Assembly (NCBI RefSeq): GCF_013204855.1
Contig: NZ_JABMKZ010000007.1
Coordinates: 186,001-250,000, forward strand
Origin: Paenibacillus alba
GTDB lineage: Bacteria; Bacillota; Bacilli; Paenibacillales; NBRC-103111
DNA length: 64,000 nt
Reading direction: 5' to 3'
Of the stretch, positions 18,555-27,441 are shown one piece after another. Made by a program: the position numbers and the translations under genes. Numbering within the stretch: position 1 is the stretch's first letter; every line of letters begins with the position of its first letter. The notes beneath the pieces were generated by a model that was given only the letters and a program-made list of their open reading frames with translations, made no database searches and was not told the DNA's origin.

Positions 18555-19270
18555 TCCCGCACCAACTTTGCCGAAGGAGATAAATCGGAGTTGTTATCTG
18601 CATCTATATTAATGATTCGCCCATTTTCCATGTGAATAATGCGGTCGGTTTGTTTGGAAATGCTCAGATCGTGTGTAACCATGACAATCGTTGTTCCCAT
18701 CGTATCATTAATATGACGAAGCAATCCGACAATTTGCTGTGAAGTATGGCTGTCGAGAGACCCGGTAGGTTCATCTGCCCAAATCACGGTAGGCTTCGAG
18801 ACAATCGCACGGGCAATCGCAATACGTTGGTTTTGTCCTCCCGATAATTGAGCGGGGCGAGAATTCAATTTATCTTCAAGGCTCACTTGCTTTAACGCTG
18901 CTCGCGCCTTATCATTTGCATTCTTTGTTGACAGACCTTGTCCGATGAGCGGAAGCGCCACATTTTCGAGAGCGGTTAACACTGGAATCAAATGAAACGA
19001 TTGAAACACAAAGCCCATTTGGGTTAAGCGGAACGCAGAACGCGCTTTTTCTTTGGCGCCATAAAGGTCAAATCCATCGATATAGACTTTCCCTTCCGTA
19101 GGATTATCAATTCCGGAAAGGATATGGAGCAGTGTTGTTTTCCCGCATCCTGATGGACCTACAATGCTGACCATTTCACCTTGCTCAATGACCAGATTCA
19201 CTTCTTTCAAGGCTCGAACCAAGGATTCGCCAGCTCCAAATGTCTTGGTTAATTGTTTGGCTTGAATCAT
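18551..19270 (-). CDS. ABC transporter ATPase (LolD/MacB type)
   Basis: ATP-binding subunit of 239 residues: Walker [10 protein letters not shown], signature [15 protein letters not shown], Walker [14 protein letters not shown] and the H-loop MVTHD. The spacing and the [21 protein letters not shown]-loop are typical of the LolD/MacB/FtsE group that works with FtsX permeases. AGGTAGGAAG precedes the ATG. It is cotranscribed with the permease downstream, with overlapping stop and start codons, and follows the kinase after a gap of about 85 bases. Confidence 0.93.
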   Translation of the reverse strand: MIQAKQLTKTFGAGESLVRALKEVNLVIEQGEMVSIVGPSGCGKTTLLHILSGIDNPTEGKVYIDGFDLYGAKEKARSAFRLTQMGFVFQSFHLIPVLTALENVALPLIGQGLSTKNANDKARAALKQVSLEDKLNSRPAQLSGGQNQRIAIARAIVSKPTVIWADEPTGSLDSHTSQQIVGLLRHINDTMGTTIVMVTHDLSISKQTDRIIHMENGRIINIDADNNSDLSPSAKLVRE

Positions 19271-19356
19271 CTTCCTACCTCTTCTCCTATTAGTACTACC
19301 AATGTAGCAAACAATTTTGCAGAGGTTATGGAGGAATTATGAAGATGTTGTGCAGA

Positions 19357-20691
19357 TCAAGTTGCAGTTGCTTCGTAAAAAATAGGGAATTTAATCTGAA
19401 ACGTGGTTCCTTCCTGCCATCTGCTGGTTACATCTATCGTTCCACGATGTATTTCCATTAACTGTTTCGCAATGGGAAGCCCTAGACCAAGTCCAGATGA
19501 AGAACCGACTGGTACTTCCCGTCGGTTTACTGTTCCCCTATAGAAACGTTCAAATAAATAGGGGATTTCTTCTTGCTCTATCCCTACTCCGTCGTCAGTT
19601 ACCGTAACGATACAGATAGAGGACTCAAAAGACACCGTTATGCTGACCATAGAGCGAGCATATCTTAATGAATTTCCGATTATATTGATAAATACTTGTC
19701 TAAGTCGATTTTCGTCCGCATACACTCGAATAGCATCTTTACAATGCAAACTCACCGTAATCCCTGATTCCTCCGAATCCATTGCTAATAAAACGGTCAG
19801 TCCTTCGAGTACGCTTCGTAACGAAAACCAAGTTTTATTTAATATAAGATGGCCCGATTCCGCCAAGGCAAGTTGCTGTAAATCGCCAAGAAGCTTACTC
19901 ATGCGATATATTTCGTCCTGAAGCAATGAAGCCTGGGGAAGTTCCAATGGGATTTGGTTGCATAAAGTATTATCAAGCTTAGCCCGCATCACTGCTAATG
20001 GAGTTCGCAGTTCATGTGCAATATCCGCTACCATCGATTTCCGAATGGTCTCAAGGAGATATAGACGCTGAGCAATCTTATTTATTTCTGTTTCCACTAC
20101 TTGCTCCATGTCTGAATAGGAATCAAGGCTATTTTCACTCTGTGGCGGTTCAAGAAAGGCTAGTTGAGTTAATACTCGCTTAAGTGACTGTCTATGACCT
20201 ATTTCTTTTTTTAATATTATGTTATACATGATGATAAATAGGATCAAACCAATGATAAAGGAGAAAAGGATCAAATAAGGAACTGTTGCTACATCTTTTC
20301 CAAAGGAGCCTTCATAGGTTCCGATTACTTGTCCATTTAGCAACAAAACATGACGTTGACTCCCATCGGCGTTTCGGGAAGCTGTCTCATACGACCCATG
20401 ATCTGGCGTTTTATGGGGCCTTAAGGGTTGATTCGTGGACGACCATATCTGTAGGTCGCTATCCTGCAATAATTTGGACACTAGAAGCTTATCGATGACA
20501 TTTTCCCAGTTTCCATAAAGCTCGTAATAGGAGCTGAGAAAAGTCTCCGTTTGGATCGTCTGCTGCAGTTTATAATTTTGATTAGCTTGTAATTGTATCC
20601 ACGTGGTAAAAGATAATATAAGCAACGAGCAGGCAACAGCTGTGAAAAGTGCTGTTAGGAGAGCGCGCTTCCTAACTAGGGTTAACCACAT
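19357..20691 (-). CDS. Sensor histidine kinase paired with the FtsX exporter
   Basis: Kinase of about 444 residues with two membrane helices (about 13-34 and 136-160) around a small extracellular domain of roughly 100 residues. A linker and the HisKA block VADIAHELRTPLAV with phosphoacceptor His226 follow, then N-box NIIGNSLRYA, DDGVGI and GLGLGLPIAK. ATG 20691 lies one base after the regulator stop, with GGAGGAGG upstream; a TTG start seven codons earlier is less likely. Tight coupling with the OmpR-type regulator and the exporter genes suggests it senses the exported compound or the envelope damage it causes. Confidence 0.92.
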   Translation of the reverse strand: MWLTLVRKRALLTALFTAVACSLLILSFTTWIQLQANQNYKLQQTIQTETFLSSYYELYGNWENVIDKLLVSKLLQDSDLQIWSSTNQPLRPHKTPDHGSYETASRNADGSQRHVLLLNGQVIGTYEGSFGKDVATVPYLILFSFIIGLILFIIMYNIILKKEIGHRQSLKRVLTQLAFLEPPQSENSLDSYSDMEQVVETEINKIAQRLYLLETIRKSMVADIAHELRTPLAVMRAKLDNTLCNQIPLELPQASLLQDEIYRMSKLLGDLQQLALAESGHLILNKTWFSLRSVLEGLTVLLAMDSEESGITVSLHCKDAIRVYADENRLRQVFINIIGNSLRYARSMVSITVSFESSICIVTVTDDGVGIEQEEIPYLFERFYRGTVNRREVPVGSSSGLGLGLPIAKQLMEIHRGTIDVTSRWQEGTTFQIKFPIFYEATAT

Positions 20692-20692
20692 G

Positions 20693-21379
20693 TTATAGAA
20701 TGCCTCCTCCAAATTTATAACCGACTCCGTATACGGTTAATATATATTGCGGGTCAACGGGATCATCTTCCACTTTTCGTCTTAGATTACGGACGTGCGA
20801 ATCAATCGTTCGTTCGAATCCGTAAAAAGAATCTCCTAAAGCATCATCTATTAGCTGTAATCGACTAAATACACGACCGGGTTGTTGAGCTAAAGTTACC
20901 AAGATATCAAATTCCGTAGGAGTAAGGGTGATAGGCTTGTCGTTCTTTCTTACTTCATGACGCAACATGTCAATCGTCAATGATTGGATTTGTATAACAC
21001 GATCTTCTGCTACGTTGACGGATCTTGATCTTCGCAAAACAGCTTTAATTCTGGCAATCAATTCTCTCGTTCCAAAAGGTTTTACGATATAATCATCCGC
21101 CCCGATTTCAAGGGCGACCACCTTATGCCATTCATCGGATTTGGCAGTCAACATAATAACGGGAACTTTCCGTCTACGCTGCACTTCTTTGCATAATTCA
21201 GTCCCTGACATTCCCGGAAGCATCCAATCAACCAAAAGTAAATCAAACGTTTCTTTCTCAAGAATAGATAATGCCTCACTGGAGTTGGGAACATGGGTCA
21301 CCTTGCATTCTTCTTGCTCCAAAAAGGGTATTACCTCTTCAACGATTCGGTACTCGTCTTCTACCCATAAAAGCTTCAT
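20693..21379 (-). CDS. OmpR/PhoB-family response regulator
   Basis: DNA-binding regulator of 228 residues. The receiver domain has phospho-acceptor Asp51 in LLLVDWMLPG, the acidic patch EDE at 7-9 and Lys at YIVKPFG. The winged-helix domain (about 130-225) shows LTPTEFDILVTLAQQ, RTIDSHVRNLRRK and the wing YGVGYKF. GGGAGAG precedes the ATG. It is the first gene of a regulator-kinase-ATPase-permease operon and most likely regulates that operon itself. A perfect 14-bp inverted repeat about 70 bases upstream of its start may be involved. Confidence 0.93.
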   Translation of the reverse strand: MKLLWVEDEYRIVEEVIPFLEQEECKVTHVPNSSEALSILEKETFDLLLVDWMLPGMSGTELCKEVQRRRKVPVIMLTAKSDEWHKVVALEIGADDYIVKPFGTRELIARIKAVLRRSRSVNVAEDRVIQIQSLTIDMLRHEVRKNDKPITLTPTEFDILVTLAQQPGRVFSRLQLIDDALGDSFYGFERTIDSHVRNLRRKVEDDPVDPQYILTVYGVGYKFGGGIL

Positions 21380-21446
21380 TCATTAGATCTCTCCCTGTTG
21401 AAAGAATACTTCTGTAATATTTTCTCTACAACTGTTAATACAATAG

Positions 21447-21478
21447 TAATGACCGCTAATTAACATTAGCGGTCATTA
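21447..21478. repeat. Perfect 14-bp inverted repeat with 4-base loop
   Basis: Arms 21447-21460 and 21465-21478 are exact reverse complements around TAAC. The repeat lies between the divergent regulator and acetyltransferase genes, where no transcript is expected to end. It could be an operator for the regulator operon, an RNA hairpin in its leader, or an IS scar. The rest of 21380-21767 contains no gene that I can support. Confidence 0.6.
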
Positions 21479-21767
21479 GGTATTTCAGAACATATAATTG
21501 ATGTCCGCTGTTCAAATTAAAGTAAGAATACCATGCCCGCTAATGTAATTCAAGATTCGGCGGCTTTGCAAATGCGAGATACAACCGGGATTTCGGAACT
21601 GGACGAATAGACGATTCAGGACTTCATTCGCTGTGACTGAGTACGGCTGTGAAAGCTCTGCTAGAGACCGTGTTCACTGCGGTTCTGCAGTTTTTAGCGG
21701 AAATAGGAATGTGGTATGAAGCATGATATACTAAATTGGTTGCATATTTAAGAGGGGGAAAACGAAT

Positions 21768-22352
21768 ATGAAATCTAATCCGGACTTTTCAATTAAACCG
21801 ACTATTCAGGGCCATAAAATAGTACTTCGCCCGTTTCAATCCGAAGACATTCAACCTATGCTTAACATATTGTCTGATTACGAAGTTCGTAAACTAACCG
21901 GTTCCATTTGTACTGATCAAGAAGCCTACACTCCTGCATCTCCAGAAGAAATACGTAAAACAACGCAATGGTACCATACACTTAATAATCAATGTGACCG
22001 CCTTGACTTAGCAATCGTAGAAATAACTTCAAACAAAATTGTTGGAGAAGTCGTATTCAATGAATATGACGATAATGCCAACAAAGTTAATTTCCGTATT
22101 CTGATTGGACCAGATGGACGAAACAAAGGTTTGGGCAGTGAAGCTACTGCGCTTTTTATAAAGTATGGATTTGACATTCTTAAACTACACAAAATAACAC
22201 TACAGGTTTTCAGCTTCAATCCACGTAGTGAACATGTTTACCTTAAAAATGGATTTGTCCAAGAAGGAATTTTAAGAGAAGATTTCAAGTATGAAAACGA
22301 GTATATTGATTCAAAAATGTATAGCATTCTCTCGTCAGAATACTATAATTAA
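21768..22352 (+). CDS. GNAT acetyltransferase, RimJ/RimL-like
   Basis: Acetyltransferase of 194 residues. The acetyl-CoA binding motif is RNKGLGSEA in the segment following beta-strand 4, and the C-terminal part HKITLQVFSFNPRSEHVYLK then GFVQEGILRED is the typical RimJ/RimL ending. AGAGGGGG lies upstream of the ATG. Members acetylate protein N-termini, amino acids or antibiotics; the acceptor cannot be read from sequence. It is a single-gene unit and abuts a truncated IS256-type fragment just past its stop. Confidence 0.88.
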   Translation: MKSNPDFSIKPTIQGHKIVLRPFQSEDIQPMLNILSDYEVRKLTGSICTDQEAYTPASPEEIRKTTQWYHTLNNQCDRLDLAIVEITSNKIVGEVVFNEYDDNANKVNFRILIGPDGRNKGLGSEATALFIKYGFDILKLHKITLQVFSFNPRSEHVYLKNGFVQEGILREDFKYENEYIDSKMYSILSSEYYN

Positions 22353-22361
22353 CTTTCATTC

Positions 22362-22478
22362 CCAACGCATTTTGCGCATCTTTTGCCGTGACTAGTTTGT
22401 TCTCCTTAATAAACTGACGAAGCTGCTGTTTAGACTATAGTCCCATGTGTGTTGGAGTTTACACAGTCTATTTTACGG
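22362..22478 (-). pseudogene. Possible IS256-family end with the first codons of a transposase
   Basis: Read on the minus strand from 22446, a frame begins MGL, has a TAG at codon 4, and continues SKQQLRQFIKENKLVTAKDA. This resembles the start of Mutator/IS256-type transposases. It breaks off within about ten codons, next to the acetyltransferase stop. Upstream, AATAGACTGTGTAAACTC looks like an IS terminal repeat. The assignment rests on a short stretch and remembered similarity. Confidence 0.4.
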
Positions 22479-22499
22479 ACTCATAAAGAACAAAGAGTA

Positions 22500-23261
22500 T
22501 CATTCTTCTAATATTAGTTTTGATAATAGTTTATCAAATTGATTTGAACTCATCATTTCGTGTGTAATGAATTTCCCATTATAAAACAGACCATAAGTTG
22601 TCCATATAATAGGTGAATTTTGTGCTTCATCTTTCGTTGTTAACCTATGAGCAGTAAAGATAATACCTCTATTTTCCGCCACTTTTCTTAGTTCTTCCAA
22701 AGTACCAACAGCAAAGGGACACTGAGATGTGTAATAAATGGATATACCTTCTTCAATCGAGAAAGTCCTCTCCTGTTTTTTAAATGATGGTACAATATCT
22801 CGTTCATTCCACCTTAATGCAACTAATTGAAAATAGGGTTCTGCTTGGTCTACTACCTCAAAACCTAAATGTTCAAAAAAGCATTTATCACTTAAATAAG
22901 GATACTTTTTCTTTCCTACGATATGTACAATCCCATCCATCCCACGAGCTATTGCATCTTCCTTGCAGTACTCTAATAATTGTTTTGCATATCCACTATT
23001 TTTATATCTTCCAGAAACCCATAAACAATTGATATACATATAATTAGGTGCTTGAATAGGAATCCATGCCATCTCAGCAGGTAAATATTCAATAAATACT
23101 TTTGCACGTTCGTTTAAACGATAAAAAACTAATCCTTCATCCATACGCTCCGTCAACCATTTCTTCTTCTCATTTACTGCTTTCTCATATTGTTTAGCAC
23201 CTAAAGCACAACATATGTGTTCATTTTCAATATTGTTTTTTGTTAATTGTATGCATCCCAT
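22500..23261 (-). CDS. yoaP: GNAT acetyltransferase with YoaP thioredoxin-like domain
   Basis: Protein of 253 residues, close in length and layout to Bacillus YoaP. The N-terminal part is a GNAT fold with INCLWVSGRYKNSGYAKQLL (acetyl-CoA motif) and a conserved FFEHLGFEVVD. The C-terminal YoaP domain (about 165-250) has a thioredoxin-like strand followed by TSQCPF, with one conserved Cys where thioredoxins have CxxC. Function is unknown in the family; acetyl transfer to a small molecule or antibiotic is plausible. It is transcribed alone, with IS and gene fragments on both sides. Confidence 0.85.
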   Translation of the reverse strand: MGCIQLTKNNIENEHICCALGAKQYEKAVNEKKKWLTERMDEGLVFYRLNERAKVFIEYLPAEMAWIPIQAPNYMYINCLWVSGRYKNSGYAKQLLEYCKEDAIARGMDGIVHIVGKKKYPYLSDKCFFEHLGFEVVDQAEPYFQLVALRWNERDIVPSFKKQERTFSIEEGISIYYTSQCPFAVGTLEELRKVAENRGIIFTAHRLTTKDEAQNSPIIWTTYGLFYNGKFITHEMMSSNQFDKLLSKLILEE

Positions 23262-23357
23262 TTACATACACCCCTACCATAATTTTGCGATTATTATATC
23301 ATAATCCTTTAAAAATCACCTGTTTTTATTTAACTGTCCGAGGTGGTTCAAAGAAAA

Positions 23358-23530
23358 TTAAACTTTTAGAACCATAAAATCCTCATAATAATGCCCATTG
23401 TATTTTAATGCGTTATGTTCCACACCATAAACCTTGAATCCTAATTAGTTCAAGGATTAGTGATTTTCTTAAACCTTGCCCTCTCATTTCTGTTGCTATA
23501 TACATCCCAAAGACATTACCCAAACTATTC
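23358..23530 (-). pseudogene. Decayed GNAT acetyltransferase fragment
   Basis: On the minus strand two frames together give a GNAT C-terminal half. GNVFGMYIATEMRGQGLRKS contains the acetyl-CoA motif, and after a frameshift LGFKVYGVEHNALKYNGHYY then EDFMVLKV ends at a stop at 23358-23360. The part between them and the whole N-terminal half are missing. No start or ribosome site survives. Confidence 0.6.
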
Positions 23531-23690
23531 ACCAATTAAAATACTGGCTTCGGAAAATGAATGTGCCTTCTTCCTCTACTTCCTCATCTTCTAATTGGGT
23601 TTAACCTCTTGCCATCCATAGGCCTTCCGCAGAGTTTATCTCGTCTTCATCCTCCCTCACGGTTCGTGTTGGACATGTCGGATTGATGTC

Positions 23691-23895
23691 ATTGAAACGG
23701 AAGGTGGTGTCTGCGCTCTACCCAAGATCAAAGAACCACTACATCTACTCAAGGAAACAGTCGCAGATGACCTCGAACAGCTTCGGATCTCGGAAGACCT
23801 AGACGCAAAAGTCGGTCACAAGAGTGCGGATTCCTCATTCTTCGGCTACAAAACGCATCTTGCTATGACCGAGGAGCGAATTATTACAGCATGAA
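23691..23895 (+). pseudogene. IS1182-family transposase fragment
   Basis: In frame from 23691, the translation contains LKETVADDLEQLRISEDLDA, then KVGHKSADSSFFGYKTHLAM and TEERIITA before TGA. This is the middle of an IS1182-type DDE transposase around the second catalytic Asp. Both ends are missing and no flanking inverted repeats are seen. Confidence 0.7.
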
Positions 23896-23985
23896 TGTAG
23901 GAGAAATCTCCGATTTTCTCGGATTCTATGAGCAGTCTTATTTCAACAAAGTTTTAAAAAATGTACGTGCACCCTGCCCTCGACC
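23896..23985 (+). pseudogene. AraC-family C-terminal fragment
   Basis: Directly after the IS1182 piece, the frame reads NVGEISDFLGFYEQSYFNKV, the second helix-turn-helix of an AraC regulator. After one frameshift near 23962 the expected ending CTLPSTYRKEK follows. The rest of the gene is absent. Its fusion to transposase sequence marks an illegitimate junction. Confidence 0.6.
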
Positions 23986-24054
23986 TATAGGAAAGAGAAG
24001 GTTCAGGTATGGAAATCTTAGGCTGTTCGATAGAACACCAATCCACGACAAAAT

Positions 24055-24088
24055 AGAGGCTCTCCCTTATCGTTATGGGAAAGCCTCT
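24055..24088 (-). terminator. Intrinsic terminator of the beta-mannosidase operon
   Basis: On the minus strand a stem (24082-24088 with 24055-24061, extended by GGGA/TCCC inside) closes a short loop and is followed by ATTTTG. It begins just past the isomerase stop at 24095. Confidence 0.7.
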
Positions 24089-24094
24089 TCAAGA

Positions 24095-24865
24095 CTATAT
24101 ATTTGCGGCAAGTCTTTCCGCTATTCGGTGTAAGTTCGTTAAGCTAAGCTTCACGCAGTCCATTGGATTCCCTTGGCACACATCCTGCTCCACAACATAC
24201 CATGCAACACCATTCTGCTCTCCCCATATCAAAATAGGATCGAAATTGATTACTCCCGTGCCAATTTCGGCGTACGTTCGCCTCTCATCGTTGCTCATAT
24301 CCTTCACATGCATAGTCGGCATCCGATGGCTGTACGGACGAATAAATGCCGCCGGATCTTGCCCTGCATGTTTCACCCAATACACATCAACTTCGGCCAA
24401 AACAGCATTATCCGCAGAAGGCTCAAGTATATACTCCAACGCGTTCATTCCATTAACGTTTGTTTCAAACTCAAATGCATGGTTATGGAAGCTAAGTGTA
24501 AAACCATCTGGCTGTATGTCCTTCGCAATATCATTTAATTGGTTGCGAAATTGCTGGTAACCTTCTTCGTTTCGAAGCTCATGAGGGACGGAAGGACAGA
24601 TCAAAGTTGTCGTATTCAATCGTCGTGCCTCCGAAAGCACACTCTCCAGTTCACTGCTTAAACGCAGAAACGAAACATGCATACCGGCCGTTTGTAAGCC
24701 TGTTTCTTGCAGCACTTCGGCAATCTCTTCAGCTGAATAACTGTGCAGTCCCGCCAGTTCAACCCCTGCCCAACCCATTTGCTTCAGTTCTCTTAGTACG
24801 CCTGGGAAATCTTGTTCGCATTCGTTACGCAGGGTATACAGCTGTACAGCAAATTTCTGTTTCAT
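24095..24865 (-). CDS. Sugar phosphate isomerase/epimerase, xylose-isomerase-like TIM barrel
   Basis: Protein of 256 residues of the AP-endonuclease-2/IolE superfamily. It has AVQLYTLRNECEQDFPGVL at the first strand, metal-site segments LSFHNHAFEF (His and Glu), AEVDVYWVKHAG, MHVKDM and VVEQDV. Such proteins isomerise or epimerise sugars, keto-sugars or inositols. It starts one base after the beta-mannosidase stop and ends the operon before a terminator, so it probably handles a monosaccharide released by that operon. The exact reaction is not predictable. Confidence 0.85.
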   Translation of the reverse strand: MKQKFAVQLYTLRNECEQDFPGVLRELKQMGWAGVELAGLHSYSAEEIAEVLQETGLQTAGMHVSFLRLSSELESVLSEARRLNTTTLICPSVPHELRNEEGYQQFRNQLNDIAKDIQPDGFTLSFHNHAFEFETNVNGMNALEYILEPSADNAVLAEVDVYWVKHAGQDPAAFIRPYSHRMPTMHVKDMSNDERRTYAEIGTGVINFDPILIWGEQNGVAWYVVEQDVCQGNPMDCVKLSLTNLHRIAERLAANI

Positions 24866-24866
24866 G

Positions 24867-27428
24867 TTATAGGCCGCCTTCGCTATGATTTAGTATGATC
24901 GATCGTGGTACGATCTGATCGGGTATGAGGGCAATCTCCCCGTGCCGTATTGTAATGTCCCGCTTCTCACCTGGGAGCAAATCGAAATATTCGTCACTCA
25001 ACTGAATCGTCTCATCCAAACCGAAATACACCGAATGCGCAAAGGCTTTGTTTGAAACCGTGCAGCGAGTTAGCCCAGGTTCGATGACTTGGATGTTGGA
25101 CACTTGTAATTGTGGATCAGGTAAATTGAGATTGCGAAACACTTCGCTGTGCAGGATAGCAGGCATTATCTCGCTGGATTCACTTAATGCTCTAATGAAG
25201 ATACACGCCTCTCTCGAAGGATAGGAAGGTGAAGGCCATTGCAGGACAACCTCCCGCGAGAATGGAGAAAGTTCAACTTCTGCCTCATCTGCTTCCATTC
25301 CGCTTCCATCATAATAGACAAGTCCATATTCTAGGGTTTCACGGATAACCGTGCTAGTTTCATTGATTGCCGTAAGCTGAATCATCCCATCCTGCTCGCG
25401 GATCAGGAGCTTTACCGGTGCTAATGCCCGTTTCACAAAATAATACGATATCTTCCGCGTTGCATAATAATCAATGATTGACCAGCCCACTTCCCCCCAG
25501 CAGTCATTGTACATCCAAAATAAAGCGCCAGAACAAAACAATTTGGCACGAATCGCCTCAAGTGAATAAGCAAGCATGAAGCCCTGACATAATCCTGCGT
25601 ACAACAAGTAATCGTCGATTTCCAAGTGTACGGTATCTACATAGTGCTTGTTAATGCCAGCAAGTACGGTATCTTTTTCGAAAATATTGTTATGAAGCTG
25701 CCAAAGCTTGCTCTCACGATCCAGCTTCTGACCATTATGGTAAATAGCTGTGGAAGCCTTCCGGCAGGGGCCGATGTAACCATATTCCGAGACGAATTTA
25801 GCGGTCACCTTGTCATATTCTTCAGGTGTAATTCGCCTCTCCATGTCGGGATGCATCATGCAATCATTCCAATGATGTGTATCACCAGCTTGGGTGCCAT
25901 TCGGGTGCGCACCGCCGTATGGTGAGCTATTCCAATAAGGAATCGTCGGACTGTTCTGCTGCACAATGCGGGGCGCGATGTCATTGTAACAGGCCGCTCC
26001 CCCGTAGAAGTCGGCAGCTTCCGTCTCATTCCACCATTCCTCAAAGCCCCAATGATTCTCATTGTTGCCGCACCAAAGCGCGAGCGCGCAGTGATTGCGC
26101 AGACGCCGAGTCTGGTAGTCCATCTCTCGCTCTACTTCGTCCCGAAACCAAGCCAAGTGATCTGGATATTTCGCGCAGGTGAACATGAAGTCGTGCCAAA
26201 TGAGAATCCCATACTCATCACATTTGTCATAGAAAATATCCCTCTCGTAGATACCTCCTCCCCACACACGCAGCATATTGAAGTTGGCTTCCTTCGCTTC
26301 ACTCAGCAATGCCTTATATTTGGCATCCGTGACCCGCGCATAGATGGCATCAGCAGGTATCCAATTGCCACCTTTGCTGAAAACGGAAACACCGTTGATC
26401 TCAAAAGTGAATGAACGTTCTTCCTCACTCTCAGGGATTTTATCCATATTAAGGTGCAGTGTGCGTATCCCAAATGAAAAGGACGGATATTCCACTGCAT
26501 GCTTGGAAGTCTGCAGCGATGCCCGAATCGTATACAGCGGCTGCTCCCCCATCCCATTGGGCCACCAAAGCTTGGCATCAAACACCTGCATCGAGATTGT
26601 GACGTAGTTCAGCCCAGAACGAAGACAACAATCTTTTTGAATGATTTGTACCTGGTCCCCCTGGAAAAGCAGTTCCAGTTTCAGCTCCGTTTCTAAGGTT
26701 TGAAAAGGATGCAGGTTCTCCAGTTCCAATTGAAACTGTAAGGATGCAGCTGTGTCCTCAGCATCCAATCTTGTCGTTGTGACGTGAATATCTCGAATAT
26801 GGAAACTGTGGATACATGTGATACTAACCTCACCCATGATCCCACACGTCACTACCCTTGGTCCCCAATCCCAACCCCATACATATTGCGGTTTTCTCAG
26901 CATGCCACGGCGATGGTCGCCTCTATGCCCAATCTGCTCGTTCTTATACACCACTTTGGCCTCGCGAATGAGGGCAAGATCGTTCTCCGAATAGTGCTCC
27001 AAACCAGAAGTAACGCGCACAAAGAGTTGATTAACTCCTGGTTGCGCCTTTCCTTTTACATCACAAGCAAACGGATAAAAAGCACTGCGATGATGGCCCA
27101 GATGACAATCATTCAACCAGATATCTGCTTCTACATCCAAAGAGTCAAATTGAAGGAGCATTTGCTCTGAACACAACTGTTCCTCCGTCAGCACAAATGT
27201 TTTCTTAAACCACCAAGAGCGGTTCTCCGTCCATTCACTCGCAAAGCACTGATCAGCCACCAGCGGTTCCGCAATAATCCCTTGCTCGATAAGCGGCATA
27301 TGCACATCACAGGGTAAATTGGTTCGCAGCCAATCCTGCTCTTTCTGTTTAACGTACCAGAGATCGGCAGCCTGACGATAGAGCGGCTCCGACGTTAGCT
27401 GCCAGTCTTCATTTATAAGTAGTTTCAT
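24867..27428 (-). CDS. GH2 beta-mannosidase
   Basis: Cytoplasmic glycoside hydrolase of 853 residues that removes terminal beta-D-mannose. The jelly-roll, Ig-like and TIM-barrel arrangement of GH2 is seen; the beta-mannosidase signatures are RKPQYVWGWDWGPR (about 178-191), RVWGGGIYE, WCGNNE with acid/base Glu457 and KFVSEYG with nucleophile Glu548. No signal peptide is present, so the substrate is imported. SGNH hydrolase lies upstream and the isomerase downstream. Beta-mannose occurs in plant mannan, galactomannan and the core of N-glycans; context with GH99-like and GH125 sequences makes the last worth testing. Confidence 0.92.
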   Translation of the reverse strand: MKLLINEDWQLTSEPLYRQAADLWYVKQKEQDWLRTNLPCDVHMPLIEQGIIAEPLVADQCFASEWTENRSWWFKKTFVLTEEQLCSEQMLLQFDSLDVEADIWLNDCHLGHHRSAFYPFACDVKGKAQPGVNQLFVRVTSGLEHYSENDLALIREAKVVYKNEQIGHRGDHRRGMLRKPQYVWGWDWGPRVVTCGIMGEVSITCIHSFHIRDIHVTTTRLDAEDTAASLQFQLELENLHPFQTLETELKLELLFQGDQVQIIQKDCCLRSGLNYVTISMQVFDAKLWWPNGMGEQPLYTIRASLQTSKHAVEYPSFSFGIRTLHLNMDKIPESEEERSFTFEINGVSVFSKGGNWIPADAIYARVTDAKYKALLSEAKEANFNMLRVWGGGIYERDIFYDKCDEYGILIWHDFMFTCAKYPDHLAWFRDEVEREMDYQTRRLRNHCALALWCGNNENHWGFEEWWNETEAADFYGGAACYNDIAPRIVQQNSPTIPYWNSSPYGGAHPNGTQAGDTHHWNDCMMHPDMERRITPEEYDKVTAKFVSEYGYIGPCRKASTAIYHNGQKLDRESKLWQLHNNIFEKDTVLAGINKHYVDTVHLEIDDYLLYAGLCQGFMLAYSLEAIRAKLFCSGALFWMYNDCWGEVGWSIIDYYATRKISYYFVKRALAPVKLLIREQDGMIQLTAINETSTVIRETLEYGLVYYDGSGMEADEAEVELSPFSREVVLQWPSPSYPSREACIFIRALSESSEIMPAILHSEVFRNLNLPDPQLQVSNIQVIEPGLTRCTVSNKAFAHSVYFGLDETIQLSDEYFDLLPGEKRDITIRHGEIALIPDQIVPRSIILNHSEGGL

Positions 27429-27441
27429 CGTCCTGCACCTC

